Below the pieces are notes generated by a model. The model did no database searches, was not told the origin of the DNA, and was given only the letters and a program-made list of their open reading frames with translations. Below are positions 8,892 to 21,792 of a stretch of DNA of 64,000 nt, piece by piece; position 1 is the stretch's first letter; each line of letters opens with the position of its first letter. The stretch is taken from the NCBI GenBank assembly GCA_903896015.1, contig CAITWF010000078.1, forward strand, positions 1 through 64,000, in the 5' to 3' direction. The stretch is from an uncultured Opitutia bacterium (GTDB taxonomy: Bacteria; Verrucomicrobiota; Verrucomicrobiia; Opitutales; Opitutaceae). A program made the translations under genes and the position numbers.

Positions 8892-10076
8892 TCAACGCAC
8901 CCACAGCACCGGCTGACGGATCGGGTAGTTGCGGATGATCTCCTCGACGCGGGGATCAGGGTTCAGCTTTTCCCACGTCGCGAGCCACGCCTCGTTGCCC
9001 GCCGCTAGCGCACCGAAGATCAGGCAGGGCTGGCGCACGGGCCAGTCGTCCCAATACATCACGTCGGGCTTTACCGACTCCGAGGTGGCCACTCCGCCTT
9101 TTTTCGCGACGACGTCGTGGCGCGCCGTTTTCAGCCAGAGGTCTTTGTCGGCGATGAGCGGGGCGAGCCACGCGACGCCGCGCACGAGGTTGCGGCCGTC
9201 GGGCAGCGACCACGTCATCAAATTTTCTTGGGGCGTGGAGCACACGACCGCGAGAGCCGTCATCACATCGAGATTGAAGATCGAATAGCCGTAGGGCTTC
9301 GTGCGCGCGAGTTCCTGCGGAAAACTTCCGTCGGCCGCCATCTGGTTCGGCAGCAGGACTTCTTTCAGGCGTGTCCGGGCCGCGGCGAGTTTTTCGGCGT
9401 TGCCGGTGAGGTGGGCAAAGCACGCGATCTGCAGCCACGCGCATGTCCCGTGGTTGTTCTTCGCGTTGCTCTCGTCGACGCCGTAGGGGTGCGTCGTCAT
9501 CCATGCGAGGTAATCGCGGAACCACACCGTCACCGCTGCTTCCTCGTCTTTCGGAAATGTCTTCGCTCCGCGCAACGCTTCGATCCCAAGCGCGACCTCG
9601 GCGAGATGCAGCGTGTCGATCACGCCGATGCTGCGGCCGGTGAAGCGACCCTTGATCGCCTGCGAATAGAGCAGGCTCGCGTTCATCTTCGTCTCCGGAG
9701 CCACAAACCACGCATGCAGATGCTGGACGGCGCGGACGGCAAATCTCTCGTCGTGGGTGAGCTTGTAGGCGGCGGCGAGCGCATCGAAGGTGCGGCCAAA
9801 CGCGAGCAGCGCCTGCCGGTGGGCGACGAAGTTGTCCGGATTCGTCATGCCGTCGCGTTGGATGTAGGGCGCGCCGGGATCCTTGGGGTCCGGCCACCAG
9901 TAGTCTCCATCCGACGAAAAATCGTGGGGCCCGCCCGCGCTGCGCGGATTGCGTGCGGCGGTGACTGTTTTGACCTCGACCACGAGGGCCGCCGCAGCCT
10001 GCGCGATGACGCGTGGCTTTTCGTAGGCGGCAAGATCGAAGGCGGGGAGGGCAGCGAGGGTAAGGAGCGCGAGCAT
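8892..10076 (-). CDS. Alginate-lyase-family secreted protein
   Basis: 394 residues from ATG 10076; an in-frame TTG at 10124 would add a basic n-region (MPKRRG) and give a better signal peptide. Motifs match the alginate_lyase domain (PF05426): [19 protein letters not shown] (about 58-76), a [22 protein letters not shown] segment, and the [13 protein letters not shown] active-site-type motif around 200. The family includes beta-eliminating lyases acting on uronate polymers in the periplasm. The actual polymer is not known. It is divergent from carB. Confidence 0.78.
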   Translation of the reverse strand: MLALLTLAALPAFDLAAYEKPRVIAQAAAALVVEVKTVTAARNPRSAGGPHDFSSDGDYWWPDPKDPGAPYIQRDGMTNPDNFVAHRQALLAFGRTFDALAAAYKLTHDERFAVRAVQHLHAWFVAPETKMNASLLYSQAIKGRFTGRSIGVIDTLHLAEVALGIEALRGAKTFPKDEEAAVTVWFRDYLAWMTTHPYGVDESNAKNNHGTCAWLQIACFAHLTGNAEKLAAARTRLKEVLLPNQMAADGSFPQELARTKPYGYSIFNLDVMTALAVVCSTPQENLMTWSLPDGRNLVRGVAWLAPLIADKDLWLKTARHDVVAKKGGVATSESVKPDVMYWDDWPVRQPCLIFGALAAGNEAWLATWEKLNPDPRVEEIIRNYPIRQPVLWVR

Positions 10077-10228
10077 GGGGTTGTAAGCTGGCCTCAATCT
10101 GGGGCATCCCCTGCGCTTCGGCAAGGACCGGCCCAGTTGTATCGTTGAGCAGCGGTTTCCTGCGTCACCGGGCGTTTCCCGCTTGCCGCGCGTTTGGCCG
10201 CTCTCAACCCTCGCCGAAATCTGCGCCC

Positions 10229-13471
<3,243 letters not shown>

Positions 13472-13495
13472 CCACGGGCGCGCTACGAACCTGCC

Positions 13496-14473
13496 ATGCT
13501 CGCGATTCGCATTCACGAAACCGGTGGCGCAGAAAAACTCCGCGCGGACGAGGTGTCGGTGCCGACGCCCGGCGCGGGTGATATTCGGTTTCGCGTTGAG
13601 GCGGCGGGGCTCAATTTCATCGATACCTACAAGCGCAGCGGACTCTACGCCGTGCCGCTGCCGCACACGCTCGGGCAGGAAGCCGCGGGTGTCGTGACTG
13701 CGGTCGGTGCGGGCGTGGCGGATTTCAAAATCGGCGATCGGGTCGCGAGCGCGTCGGTCAACGGCGCCTATGCGGCCGAGGCCCTCGCGCCGGCGGCGCA
13801 GACCGTGCGCGTGCCGGACGGCGTGAACTCGCAACTGGCGGCCGCTGTGCTGCTGCAGGGCATGACGGCGCACTACCTCGCGTGCGCCACCTGGCCGCTC
13901 AAAGCCGGCGACACGGCGCTCGTGCATGCGGCGGCCGGTGGCACCGGACTGCTCCTTGTGCAGATCGCGAAGCTGCGGGGCGCGCGCGTGTTCGCCACCG
14001 TCGGCAGCGAGGCGAAAGTCGCGCTCGCGCGGGGCGCGGGGGCGGATGAGGTATTCAACCTCGCCGCCGATAGCTCAAAGAAATTTAACGAGGCGGCGCG
14101 CGCGTTCACGGGCGGGAGTGGTGTCGATGTCGTGTACGATGGCGTGGGCAAGGAGACGTTTGAGGGCTCGCTTGCGAGCCTGCGTCCGCGCGGGCTGCTC
14201 GCGTCGTTCGGCAACGCCAGCGGCCCAGTGCCGCCGTTTGCGCCGCTTCTGCTCTCGCAGAAGGGCTCGCTGTTTTTCACCCGGCCGACGCTCGCGCACT
14301 ATGTCGCGACGCCCGCCGAGCTGCGCCAGCGCAGCGGCGATTTGTTCGCGTGGATCGCGACGGGTGAACTCAACGTGCGTGTGGGCGCCACGTTTCCGCT
14401 GACCGCCGCCGCCGACGCGCACCGCGCGCTCGAGGGGCGCGGGACGACGGGCAAGGTTTTGCTGCTCCCCTGA
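13496..14473 (+). CDS. Zinc-independent quinone oxidoreductase (MDR superfamily)
   Basis: 325 residues. Motifs of the quinone oxidoreductase branch of medium-chain dehydrogenases are clear: GLNFIDTYKRSGLYAVPLPHTLGQEAAG near 35-62, the NADPH-binding AAAGGTGLLLVQIAKLRGA around 143-161, and VDVVYDGVGKETF. Structural zinc cysteines are absent, as expected. The enzyme would reduce quinones or other conjugated carbonyls with NADPH in the cytoplasm. The gene lies 24 bp after carB and 6 bp before purU, so the three may share a transcript. Confidence 0.88.
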   Translation: MLAIRIHETGGAEKLRADEVSVPTPGAGDIRFRVEAAGLNFIDTYKRSGLYAVPLPHTLGQEAAGVVTAVGAGVADFKIGDRVASASVNGAYAAEALAPAAQTVRVPDGVNSQLAAAVLLQGMTAHYLACATWPLKAGDTALVHAAAGGTGLLLVQIAKLRGARVFATVGSEAKVALARGAGADEVFNLAADSSKKFNEAARAFTGGSGVDVVYDGVGKETFEGSLASLRPRGLLASFGNASGPVPPFAPLLLSQKGSLFFTRPTLAHYVATPAELRQRSGDLFAWIATGELNVRVGATFPLTAAADAHRALEGRGTTGKVLLLP

Positions 14474-14479
14474 TTCGCC

Positions 14480-15334
14480 GTGGAAACACCTGGCACGTTG
14501 ATCGCGTTGTTACACGGCCCCGACCAGACGGGTCTCGTGGCGCGCGTGGCCGGCTGGATCTTCGAGCGTGGCGGCAACATCCTCCACGCAGATCAGCACC
14601 GGGATCGGGAGGCGGGAATTTTTTTCCAGCGCATCGAGTGGGAGCCAAAGGGCGGCGACGCCTCGGCCGACACGGCGGCGTTTTATGAATTCGCCGCATC
14701 GATCGGCATGAACGCCCGCGTGCTTTCGTCGGCGCAGCGCGCTCGGGTGGCGCTGTTCGTTTCGAAGGCCGATCATTGTTTTCACGATGTCGTGCTCCGC
14801 TGGAAGGAAGGCGAGCTGCGGTGCGATCTCGTGGCGGTCGTCAGCAACCACGCCGACCTCGAAGGCATCGCGCGAGGTTACGGGATTCCGTTTCATCACC
14901 TGCCGGTCACCGCCGACACAAAGGCCGCGGCCGAGGCAAAGCAGGTCGCACTGCTCAAGACGCTCGACATCGATCTCGTGGTGCTCGCGCGCTACATGCA
15001 GGTGTTGTCGGCGGATTTTCTGCAGGCGTTCGGCAAACCGGTGATCAACATCCACCACTCGTTCCTGCCTGCATTCGCGGGCGGCAAGCCCTACCATCAG
15101 GCGCATGCACGCGGCGTGAAGCTCATCGGCGCAACCGCGCACTACGCGACGCGCGATCTCGATGAGGGCCCGATCATCAATCAGGACGTGGCCCGCGTGA
15201 CGCACCGCCACGGCGTCGACGACCTCATCCGCAAGGGCCGCGATTTGGAGAAGACCGTGCTCGCGCAGGCGGTGCGCTGGCACCTTGAGGGGCGTGTGCT
15301 GGTTTACGGGAACAAGACGGTCGTCTTCGACTGA
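14480..15334 (+). CDS. purU: Formyltetrahydrofolate deformylase
   Basis: 284 residues with a GTG start 6 bp after the oxidoreductase stop. PurU hydrolyses 10-formyl-THF to formate and THF, balancing one-carbon pools and supplying formate for PurT. The N-terminal ACT domain (LLHGPDQTGLVARVAGWIFERGGNI) precedes the formyltransferase fold. The catalytic region has the substrate loop YMQVLS, NIHHSFLPAFAGGKPY with the catalytic His, and ATAHYATRDLDEGPIINQD with the catalytic Asp. The length is normal. Confidence 0.93.
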   Translation: METPGTLIALLHGPDQTGLVARVAGWIFERGGNILHADQHRDREAGIFFQRIEWEPKGGDASADTAAFYEFAASIGMNARVLSSAQRARVALFVSKADHCFHDVVLRWKEGELRCDLVAVVSNHADLEGIARGYGIPFHHLPVTADTKAAAEAKQVALLKTLDIDLVVLARYMQVLSADFLQAFGKPVINIHHSFLPAFAGGKPYHQAHARGVKLIGATAHYATRDLDEGPIINQDVARVTHRHGVDDLIRKGRDLEKTVLAQAVRWHLEGRVLVYGNKTVVFD

Positions 15335-15425
15335 GTTCTGACCAGAAAGCCGCTGATTTTCCGGCATGGACAGCGGGGCGGGGTTTTGTTCTCTTCGCCG
15401 GTTCCAAGACAAACATCCCTCGCGC

Positions 15426-16166
15426 ATGACCACGCCCGCTACTCCTTCCAGCCCGAAACCCGCCGCCGACGATCGCAACCTCGTCGCCGTCGATGCCGCC
15501 ACCGCCGTCGGCCTTGAGGAGAAGCTGCACGTGTTCTGGCAGAAAAACGGCGTCGCCGTTCTTGTGCTCTGCGGCCTCGTGCTCCTCGGTATCATCGCCA
15601 AGGGCGGCTGGGATTATCTCAACCGCCAGAAGGAGCTCGACGTCGAAAAGGATTACGCTGCCGCCACGACGCCCGAGGCGCGCAAGGCCTTCGCCGCCGC
15701 GCATCCCGAGCACAGCCTCGCCGGCATTGCGCAACTTCGTCTCGCGGACGACGCTTATGCCGCGGGCAAATTCGCCGACGCGCTCGTGGGCTACGAAGCC
15801 GTGCAAAAGACGCTTCATGGTGGACCGCTCGCCGCACGCGCGAAGCTCGGCGCCGCACTCGCGAAAATTTCCAGCGGCAAGGCCGCTGACGGCATCGCCG
15901 AGCTAAAAGCGCTCGCGGGCGATCCGAGCCAGTTCAAAGGCGTGCGCGCCGAGGCGGCCTACCAACTGACGAGCCTCGCGGCCGATGCCGCCAACGGCGC
16001 CGACGTCCAGAAATTTGCCGACCAGCTAATGTCGATCGATCCGCAGAGCGCTTGGGCGCAGCGCGCGATCACGTTGCGCGCGATGTATCCTGCCGCTCCC
16101 GCGCCGACGCCGGCGAAGAAAGACACCGCCGCAGCGGCCATGGGTGTGGCGCTTCCGGGTAAGTGA
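15426..16166 (+). CDS. Membrane-anchored TPR-like protein
   Basis: 246 residues from ATG 15426. One transmembrane helix (about 42-60, VAVLVLCGLVLLGIIAKGG) follows a cytoplasmic N-terminus, then a helical-repeat region (about 65-215) rich in Ala with TPR-like units (AQLRLADDAYAAGKFADALVGYEAVQ). The layout resembles YfgM-type proteins, which assist the Sec translocon. The Pro/Ala/Lys tail is low-complexity. Transcription ends at the strong hairpin just downstream. Confidence 0.72.
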   Translation: MTTPATPSSPKPAADDRNLVAVDAATAVGLEEKLHVFWQKNGVAVLVLCGLVLLGIIAKGGWDYLNRQKELDVEKDYAAATTPEARKAFAAAHPEHSLAGIAQLRLADDAYAAGKFADALVGYEAVQKTLHGGPLAARAKLGAALAKISSGKAADGIAELKALAGDPSQFKGVRAEAAYQLTSLAADAANGADVQKFADQLMSIDPQSAWAQRAITLRAMYPAAPAPTPAKKDTAAAAMGVALPGK

Positions 16167-16195
16167 GCCGAGACTCGCTCCAATATTTTTACGCA

Positions 16196-16231
16196 AGACG
16201 CCCGCCGGTTTCTGGCGGGCGTCTTTATTTT
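16196..16231 (+). terminator. Rho-independent terminator
   Basis: An 11-bp perfect stem, AGACGCCCGCC / GGCGGGCGTCT, with a 7-nt loop is followed by TTATTTT. It ends the transcript of the TPR-like gene. Confidence 0.9.
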
Positions 16232-16268
16232 CGAGAGCGAATGAGGTTCTCAGGGATATTTGGCGTCT

Positions 16269-17426
16269 TATACAAATCGCCGTTAATAATTAGACTTTAT
16301 GTTGGAACGCCAGCGTTTACTCCGTCGAGCAGCCAGCCGGTGCCAATCAGGTCCGCGACGCGGGTCTTGTCGGTGCGCCAGGGCCGCAGCGCCGCGAGCA
16401 GGTGATCTTCCAGTCGGCGCAGGCTCGGATAGAGGCGGTTGCAGATACGATCCTTGACGATGTCGCCGAGTTTCTCGACGGGGTTGAGTTCCGGACTGTA
16501 GGGCGGCAACGGCAGCAACCGGACATTCTTCGGCAATCGGGGATCGGTGGTCGGCAGGTGGAATCCCGCCTGGTCTTGGATGACGACATGCAGCGCTGCC
16601 GGCTCCGTGGCGCCGAGCTGCTGGAGAAACAACGCATGCACGTCCTGATCGATGCACGGGGTGAACAGCAATTCGAGCCGGTTGGCACCGTCGACTTCCA
16701 TCGCCTCGTGCAGATAGCCCCACTGATAGCGTGTCGCATACGGCGCATGCACGCGGACTCCACGTAAACCCCAGGTTCGGCGGATGACGGGCAGCAAACC
16801 GTAGCGGTGTTCGTCAAGCACCCACAGACGCACGGGCTGGCCGGCTTGCTGGGCGGCGCCGGCGATCGCTTCCAGTTTGGCCGGCAGTTCCACTTTGAAT
16901 AAGGCCGCCTTCGCGGGATCCTTTTTTGCGTGGCTCTTGCGGGGCACCTTCAGCTTTCCGCCGAGCCGGCGCAGCACCTTGCGGACGCCACTCTCGGTAA
17001 GCGTCTTGCGAGTACGTTTCTTGATCCACGCTTGCGCGTCCTTTGCCCGCCGGAACTTGCCGGCCGCCAACTGCTCCAGAAACTCCGTTTGCACCGCGCC
17101 GCGCACCACCGGCCGATTGCCCGGCGCCTTGCCTCGCTGCAGCAACGCGACCACACCCCCGGCGACCAATTTATCCCGATACGTGAAGACCGTCTGCCGG
17201 GAGACATCGGCGATCTTCATGATCTCGGCCACGGTCAGCTCGTGCTGCGCGATGAGTCGCACCACCAGCAGGCGCCGCCGCGCCCAGTCCGGTTGGGTCT
17301 CGGCCCACGCCGTCTCGACCTGCGCCACCAACTCTTCCCCCAGTTTCGGTAAGGTTCTCGCCATGCCTATTGGTACCCGAAATCACCCGTCTTGTATAGT
17401 CCTATTATCACGGGCCTTTGGTATTA
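16269..17426. mobile_element. IS630-family insertion sequence
   Basis: About 1.16 kb containing one transposase gene. The outer ends carry imperfect inverted repeats of about 30 bp. The left end reads (TA)TACAAATCGCC..TTAATAAT.AGACT, and the reverse complement of the right end reads (TA)ATACCAAAGGCC..TGATAAT.GGACT; about two thirds of positions match. TA dinucleotides at 16269-16270 and 17425-17426 fit the TA target preference of the family. The element sits between the terminator of the TPR-like gene and the 3' end of the Ig-repeat gene, disrupting neither. The exact outer bases are uncertain by 1-3 nt. Confidence 0.75.
16297..17364 (-). CDS. IS630-family transposase
   Basis: 355 residues, apparently intact. 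An N-terminal helix-turn-helix (about 40-62, TVAEIMKIADVSRQTVFTYR) precedes a winged-helix linker and the DDE catalytic core. The catalytic residues read as D184 (LDEHRYG), D264 (VIQDQAGFH) and E297 (SPELNPVEKLG), with the YSPELNPVE motif diagnostic of IS630/mariner-type enzymes. The enzyme cuts and rejoins the element ends at TA targets. There is no frameshift, unlike many IS630 copies that are split in two frames. Confidence 0.92.
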   Translation of the reverse strand: MARTLPKLGEELVAQVETAWAETQPDWARRRLLVVRLIAQHELTVAEIMKIADVSRQTVFTYRDKLVAGGVVALLQRGKAPGNRPVVRGAVQTEFLEQLAAGKFRRAKDAQAWIKKRTRKTLTESGVRKVLRRLGGKLKVPRKSHAKKDPAKAALFKVELPAKLEAIAGAAQQAGQPVRLWVLDEHRYGLLPVIRRTWGLRGVRVHAPYATRYQWGYLHEAMEVDGANRLELLFTPCIDQDVHALFLQQLGATEPAALHVVIQDQAGFHLPTTDPRLPKNVRLLPLPPYSPELNPVEKLGDIVKDRICNRLYPSLRRLEDHLLAALRPWRTDKTRVADLIGTGWLLDGVNAGVPT

Positions 17427-17446
17427 GCGCCTGCCGCAAAGAACGC

Positions 17447-20400
17447 TCACGGCGACGACTCGTAGATCTCGACCAACGTAACTCCGGTGCCGATTGACGC
17501 GCCGCTCGCACTGACTTGGGCCGTGTAGGCACCGGGATCGAGGTAGAGGAGCATCGATGCGTCGAGGCTCGTCGCGCCTAGCGCGAAGGCGCCGGCGTTG
17601 GCGGCGGCGGTCCGAATGAGCGCGGCGTCGGCGTCGCGGAACCAATCGTCATTCGTCTTAACGGCAGTGTTGCCGCGGAAGAGCGTGAGCGTCGGATTGG
17701 AGAGCGCGCCGGCAACGCCGAACGCAGTGAGACCGGGACCGATGCCGCGAATGAGCACGCGTTGTGGCGCGATGCCGTTGATCACGAAACCCGCGATGAG
17801 CGGTGCGCCGGGCACGACGGGGCTGCGCGCGGAGAGATTCGTGAGGCGAATCGCGCCGGGGGCTTCGCCGGCGGCGAGGACTTCGTAGATCTCGACGAGG
17901 GCGAGGCCGCTCGGGTTGAGTGAGGCGGCGGCGGCGGACACTTGCGCGGTATAGGCGCCAGGCGCGAGTGTGAGGAGGAGCGCGGCGTCAGCGCTGCCAG
18001 GGCGGAACGCGAACGCGTTGACGCTCGCGGCGGCGGCGGCGATCGCCGTAGCGCTGGTGGGCGAGGTGGACCAGTTGTCGTTTTGCGCGGCGATTGCGCT
18101 CCCACGGAAAAGCGTGAGCGCGGGATCGTCGAGGGTGCTGGGGAGGTTGAAGGGCGCGGCTGCGAGCGCAGGCCCGGCGGCGCGGATGAGGACTTGCTTC
18201 GACGTGGCGCCGGTGATGACGAAGCCGGCGATAAGCGGAGCGCCAGGCACGACGGCGCCGCGCGCGGAGAGGTTGGCGAGGTGCTCGGTGCCGGCTAGCG
18301 CATCGGCCGCGCCGGTGCTGGCGGCGCGCGTGCCGGCGAGGGTCGCACCGAGCCCGGGCGCGGTAGCGGCGAGGGTGCCCGTGGTGTCGTTGACGGTGCC
18401 GGTCAGCGTCACGGTCGCCGCGGCGGCGGCGATGGGAGGCGCGGAGTTTACGTCAGAGCTGAGCGTCGAAAGCGGATCGCTGATCGCCGCGCCGGCGACG
18501 GTGGGCGTGATCGTGAGCAAGAAATTTCCCGCGAGATCGATCGAGAAGACGGTGGCGACGAGCGCGGTCTTGAGGCCGGGGAGGTAGCCGAGGAATACGC
18601 CGGTGCCGTTGGCGCGGACGTAGAGGGCGAAGTCGCCGCTCGCGCCTGAGAATTTTCCGAAATACGTGCCGCTGAAATCAGGCACGGCGACGGTGAGCGC
18701 GGCGACCGTGCTCGTCACGGTTCCGAGTATATTAGTCACGACGACATCGTAGCGCGCGGCGTCGGGCGCGCTGACGTTGACGAGCGTAAGGGTGTTGGAG
18801 ATGGCGCCGGGAATCGCGACGCCGTTCTTGCGCCACTGGAGCGCGGGCGTGGGGAAGCCGGCGACCGTGGCGGAGAACGTGACGGTCGCGCCGGCGTTGA
18901 CGCTCTGGCTCACGGGCGGCGTGACGATCACGGGCGCGGCGCGGACGTTGAGCTGAGCGCTGGCGCTGGCGGTGCCGCCAGAATTGGTGGCGGTGATGGT
19001 GTAGTGCGCGGCGTCGGCAAGTGTTACGCTGGGGAGCGTGAGCGTGGCACCGGTAGCGCCGTTGATCGCGACGCCGTCCTTTTGCCACGACCACGTAGGC
19101 GTCGGCGTGCCGATCGCGGCGGCGGAAAACGTGACTGTGACGCCGGCGTTGACGGTTTGATCGACCGGCGAGGTGAAGAGGAACGGCGCGGTGCCGCCGC
19201 TCACAAACGTGAACGTCTGGTCGACAGTGGGGGCGGCGTTGAAGGTGGTGGAGTTGCCGGCCTGAGAGGCGCGCACGATAACAGTGGAGCCGAAGCCGGT
19301 AAGCGTGGCGCCGCTGAGCGAGGCCGCGCCCGATACGAGCGCGTAGCTGACGGGCAGTCCGGAGCTGGCCGTGGCGGTGAGCTTTACAGATGTCCCGGCT
19401 GAATAGAAGGCGGCGGGTGTGGCAAAGCTGATCGTCTGATCCTTTTTCGCGACGGCCAGCGCGGCAGAGGGACTGATTAGGCTGCCGCCGGAATTGGCGA
19501 TGGCGACATCGTAGTTGCCAGCGTCAGCGATCGCGGCGCCGTAGATTGTATAGGTGCTATTGGTTGCACCACTAATCGCGACGCCGTCTTTGCGCCACTG
19601 AAGCGTGGGCGTGGGCGAGCCGGAGACGGCGATCGAAAGAGAAACAACTTCACCGACAGAAACCGACTGCGCTAGCGGTGCGGTGGTGACGGCCGGCGCG
19701 GTCGAACCCGAGGCGCCGCTGATGACGAGGGTCGCTGAACCCGAGCCCTGATGCTCGGAATCAGTTGTGGTGGCAGTTACAAGATAGTAGCCGGGGTTGG
19801 TCGGACCCGTTGAACTTGTGGCGTAAAATGTGCCACCGATGCCGGTATAGGTGATGGAGCCGAGCGTCGCGCCAGCCGGCGTCGCTATAGCTGTCGCCAT
19901 GTGGGGATTGCCATCGTAGCTTGCGGCTAGGTTGGAAAACCCGATGGTGATGGCGATGGGATTGACTGTCAGGGCGGCAGACGAGGAGCTCACAAAGCCG
20001 ACGTCATCAGAGACCACGACGTTGTAACTCCCGGCATCAGTGGTAAGCACGCTCGGAATGGCTAGTGTGGAACTTGTGGCACCAGCAATCGCTGAGGTGC
20101 CCTTGAGCCATTGGTAGTGGAGCGTGCCGGTGCCGGTGGCCGATACGGAAAACGAAGCGGATTGCCCCGATATGCACGTGAGAGCGGCCGGCTGAGTCGT
20201 GACGCTGACGACAGGGCCAACTGAGATGGTAAAGTTGTCGATCGCGAACGTGTCGCGGGTGCCGCCCGTGGTGGTGGCTGTGAGCGCGGCGACGCGCAGC
20301 CACACGTTACTCTGGTTGTTCAGTGCGACGCCAAAAGCGGACGAGGTGACACTGACCGTCGTTGCACCGAAGACACCGGGATCGTTGAAGGTGGCGATGG

Positions 20401-21409
20401 TCGACCATGTCGTCGGACTCGGTCCGACCGCCGACTGCAACAACCACGTGGTGGCGTTGGCCTGTTCTGAAAGGATTTGAGCGGAGAACGAAATCGCGGA
20501 AACGTTGAGGCCGGGCGTCGCGAAATTGAAACCGAACGCGGCGCCGGGATCGCCGAAGCTGGTATTTTGACGGACTCCGATTGCGCGATTGACGTAGGCG
20601 GCCTGAGTTGGAGTTGAGTCGGTGGAGCTCACACCGGGATTTAGTGCGGAGGCAACATTGCGGAAATTTCCGCCCGTATCGTTCCATGGATCCGTGGTGT
20701 GTACTAAGGACGAGATTGCGGAAACGTCGGTGCCGAGTGCGGACGCCGCGGCGCCGGTGAAGACGTGCCATCCAGCGGGTAGCGCAATCCCAATGCCGTC
20801 AAAATTCTGCGTGTAGGTGGAGGTGAGCACGGTCGGGCTTGCTGCCGTCACGACGAGATCGGTGGCGAGAGTGGACGGGGGAACAGGCGCGGTGGTAGCA
20901 GGATTGTTGTTGGCGTCACCGGCCTGAGTCGCCCGAATCGCTACGGGCGAGGTATCGGCGATGGTAATTGTCGCGTTGTTCGTGCCGGTGGCTGTCGCGT
21001 TGCCACTTGCGATCGCGAAGCGCACGGTGCCGCCGCCGGTTGCCGTCGCGCTGACCGTGAAAGGCACGCCGACCTGCGGCACGTAGCTGGCTGCAGTGGT
21101 GAACGTGATGGTCTGCGCTTCCGGCGCGATGACGAGAGTTCCGGTGGTCGAGCCGGTGAATGTCGGATCGGTGATAGTTGCGATGACCGTGTAGCTCCCG
21201 GCATTGGTGGGCGGGCTGTTGGTCTGCCCGTTATAGGTAATTGCAAAGCTCAGGCCTGCCGGTGCGGTTGTTCCGGTGACTGCGTGTGCAGTTCCGTCGA
21301 ACACAGCGCTTAGCGATGCTGAATTCAGGGTGATCGTGGCGGGTGCTTGTGCCCGCACTACACTCGCCAAAGCCAACAAGCAGCTCAGTAGGAACATGGC
21401 GCGACGCAT
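17447..21409 (-). CDS. Giant secreted Ig/MBG-repeat surface protein
   Basis: 1320 residues from ATG 21409 (ATG 21397 also possible), with a signal peptide ending VVRA|QA at about residue 20. In order: an MBG-like domain (about 22-100); a Thr-rich beta domain; a jelly-roll-like unit beginning TQNFDGIGIALPAGW and ending IDNFTISV; a first Ig-like domain; a second MBG-like domain; three more Ig-like domains with the C...W(R/L)K(D/N)GVAI.GA and DAG.Y.V..(T/S)N pattern; an FSGTYFGKFSG beta domain; and two C-terminal copies of an NLSAR...LVEIYE domain. It is probably cell-surface or exported. No enzyme signature is seen. Base composition matches the neighbours. Confidence 0.85.
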   Translation of the reverse strand: MRRAMFLLSCLLALASVVRAQAPATITLNSASLSAVFDGTAHAVTGTTAPAGLSFAITYNGQTNSPPTNAGSYTVIATITDPTFTGSTTGTLVIAPEAQTITFTTAASYVPQVGVPFTVSATATGGGTVRFAIASGNATATGTNNATITIADTSPVAIRATQAGDANNNPATTAPVPPSTLATDLVVTAASPTVLTSTYTQNFDGIGIALPAGWHVFTGAAASALGTDVSAISSLVHTTDPWNDTGGNFRNVASALNPGVSSTDSTPTQAAYVNRAIGVRQNTSFGDPGAAFGFNFATPGLNVSAISFSAQILSEQANATTWLLQSAVGPSPTTWSTIATFNDPGVFGATTVSVTSSAFGVALNNQSNVWLRVAALTATTTGGTRDTFAIDNFTISVGPVVSVTTQPAALTCISGQSASFSVSATGTGTLHYQWLKGTSAIAGATSSTLAIPSVLTTDAGSYNVVVSDDVGFVSSSSAALTVNPIAITIGFSNLAASYDGNPHMATAIATPAGATLGSITYTGIGGTFYATSSTGPTNPGYYLVTATTTDSEHQGSGSATLVISGASGSTAPAVTTAPLAQSVSVGEVVSLSIAVSGSPTPTLQWRKDGVAISGATNSTYTIYGAAIADAGNYDVAIANSGGSLISPSAALAVAKKDQTISFATPAAFYSAGTSVKLTATASSGLPVSYALVSGAASLSGATLTGFGSTVIVRASQAGNSTTFNAAPTVDQTFTFVSGGTAPFLFTSPVDQTVNAGVTVTFSAAAIGTPTPTWSWQKDGVAINGATGATLTLPSVTLADAAHYTITATNSGGTASASAQLNVRAAPVIVTPPVSQSVNAGATVTFSATVAGFPTPALQWRKNGVAIPGAISNTLTLVNVSAPDAARYDVVVTNILGTVTSTVAALTVAVPDFSGTYFGKFSGASGDFALYVRANGTGVFLGYLPGLKTALVATVFSIDLAGNFLLTITPTVAGAAISDPLSTLSSDVNSAPPIAAAAATVTLTGTVNDTTGTLAATAPGLGATLAGTRAASTGAADALAGTEHLANLSARGAVVPGAPLIAGFVITGATSKQVLIRAAGPALAAAPFNLPSTLDDPALTLFRGSAIAAQNDNWSTSPTSATAIAAAAASVNAFAFRPGSADAALLLTLAPGAYTAQVSAAAASLNPSGLALVEIYEVLAAGEAPGAIRLTNLSARSPVVPGAPLIAGFVINGIAPQRVLIRGIGPGLTAFGVAGALSNPTLTLFRGNTAVKTNDDWFRDADAALIRTAAANAGAFALGATSLDASMLLYLDPGAYTAQVSASGASIGTGVTLVEIYESSP
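17450..18295 (-). repeat. Tandem C-terminal domain duplication in the Ig-repeat gene
   Basis: Two copies encode about 147 (17855-18295) and 135 (17450-17854) residues. Both share NLSAR...VVPGAPLIAGFVI.G, VLIR..GP.L, LTLFRG, ND.W, LDPGAYTAQVS or LAPGAYTAQVS, and LVEIYE. I associate this module with the C-termini of secreted Verrucomicrobiota proteins, where it may serve anchoring or export. That association is from memory and not checked. Confidence 0.8.
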
Positions 21410-21598
21410 TCGCAGGATCAACCAAAGTGGAGGGGCGATGTCCACGCCAGCGTTGCAAAAATTACGTGCAGGCGTGGGAGGCGCGGTCGAAATATGGTTC
21501 AGTTCGGGCATTCGGCGCTCACTCAGCGTTTCTTTAATCGAGATCTACGGCGCGCGGGAGTTGACAGTGCGCGGCGGGGCGCGTCCCATGCCGGGTCT

Positions 21599-21675
21599 CG
21601 GGGTGTAGCTTAGCCTGGTAGAGCGCCTGGTTTGGGACCAGGAGGTCGCAGGTTCGAATCCTGTCGCCCCGACCA
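21599..21675 (+). tRNA. tRNA-Pro(TGG)
   Basis: A 77-nt cloverleaf with encoded CCA. The acceptor CGGGGTG (21599-21605) pairs with CGCCCCG (21665-21671) including one G-T. The anticodon stem CCTGG/CCAGG encloses TTTGGGA, giving anticodon TGG. The T arm contains GGTTCGAATCC. Confidence 0.97.
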
Positions 21676-21792
21676 TTTTTTGCCCGATGCACGGGCGGGC
21701 TTTTGTGCGCGCCGTCCCTCGGGGAATGTGAATAATCTCTGCTTGCTTCGCCTGCGGATTCTCCTTCTTGTGACCCCTCGAACTTCTCATCC

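Noticed and set aside
10077-10228. Riboswitch or pyrimidine/arginine leader upstream of carB
   Set aside because: No terminator/antiterminator pair, leader peptide or known aptamer pattern is visible in the 152-bp gap.
21682-21704. GCCCG-ATGCA-CGGGC followed by a T run after tRNA-Pro
   Set aside because: The short stem and the GGGC between stem and T tract make a terminator call weak.
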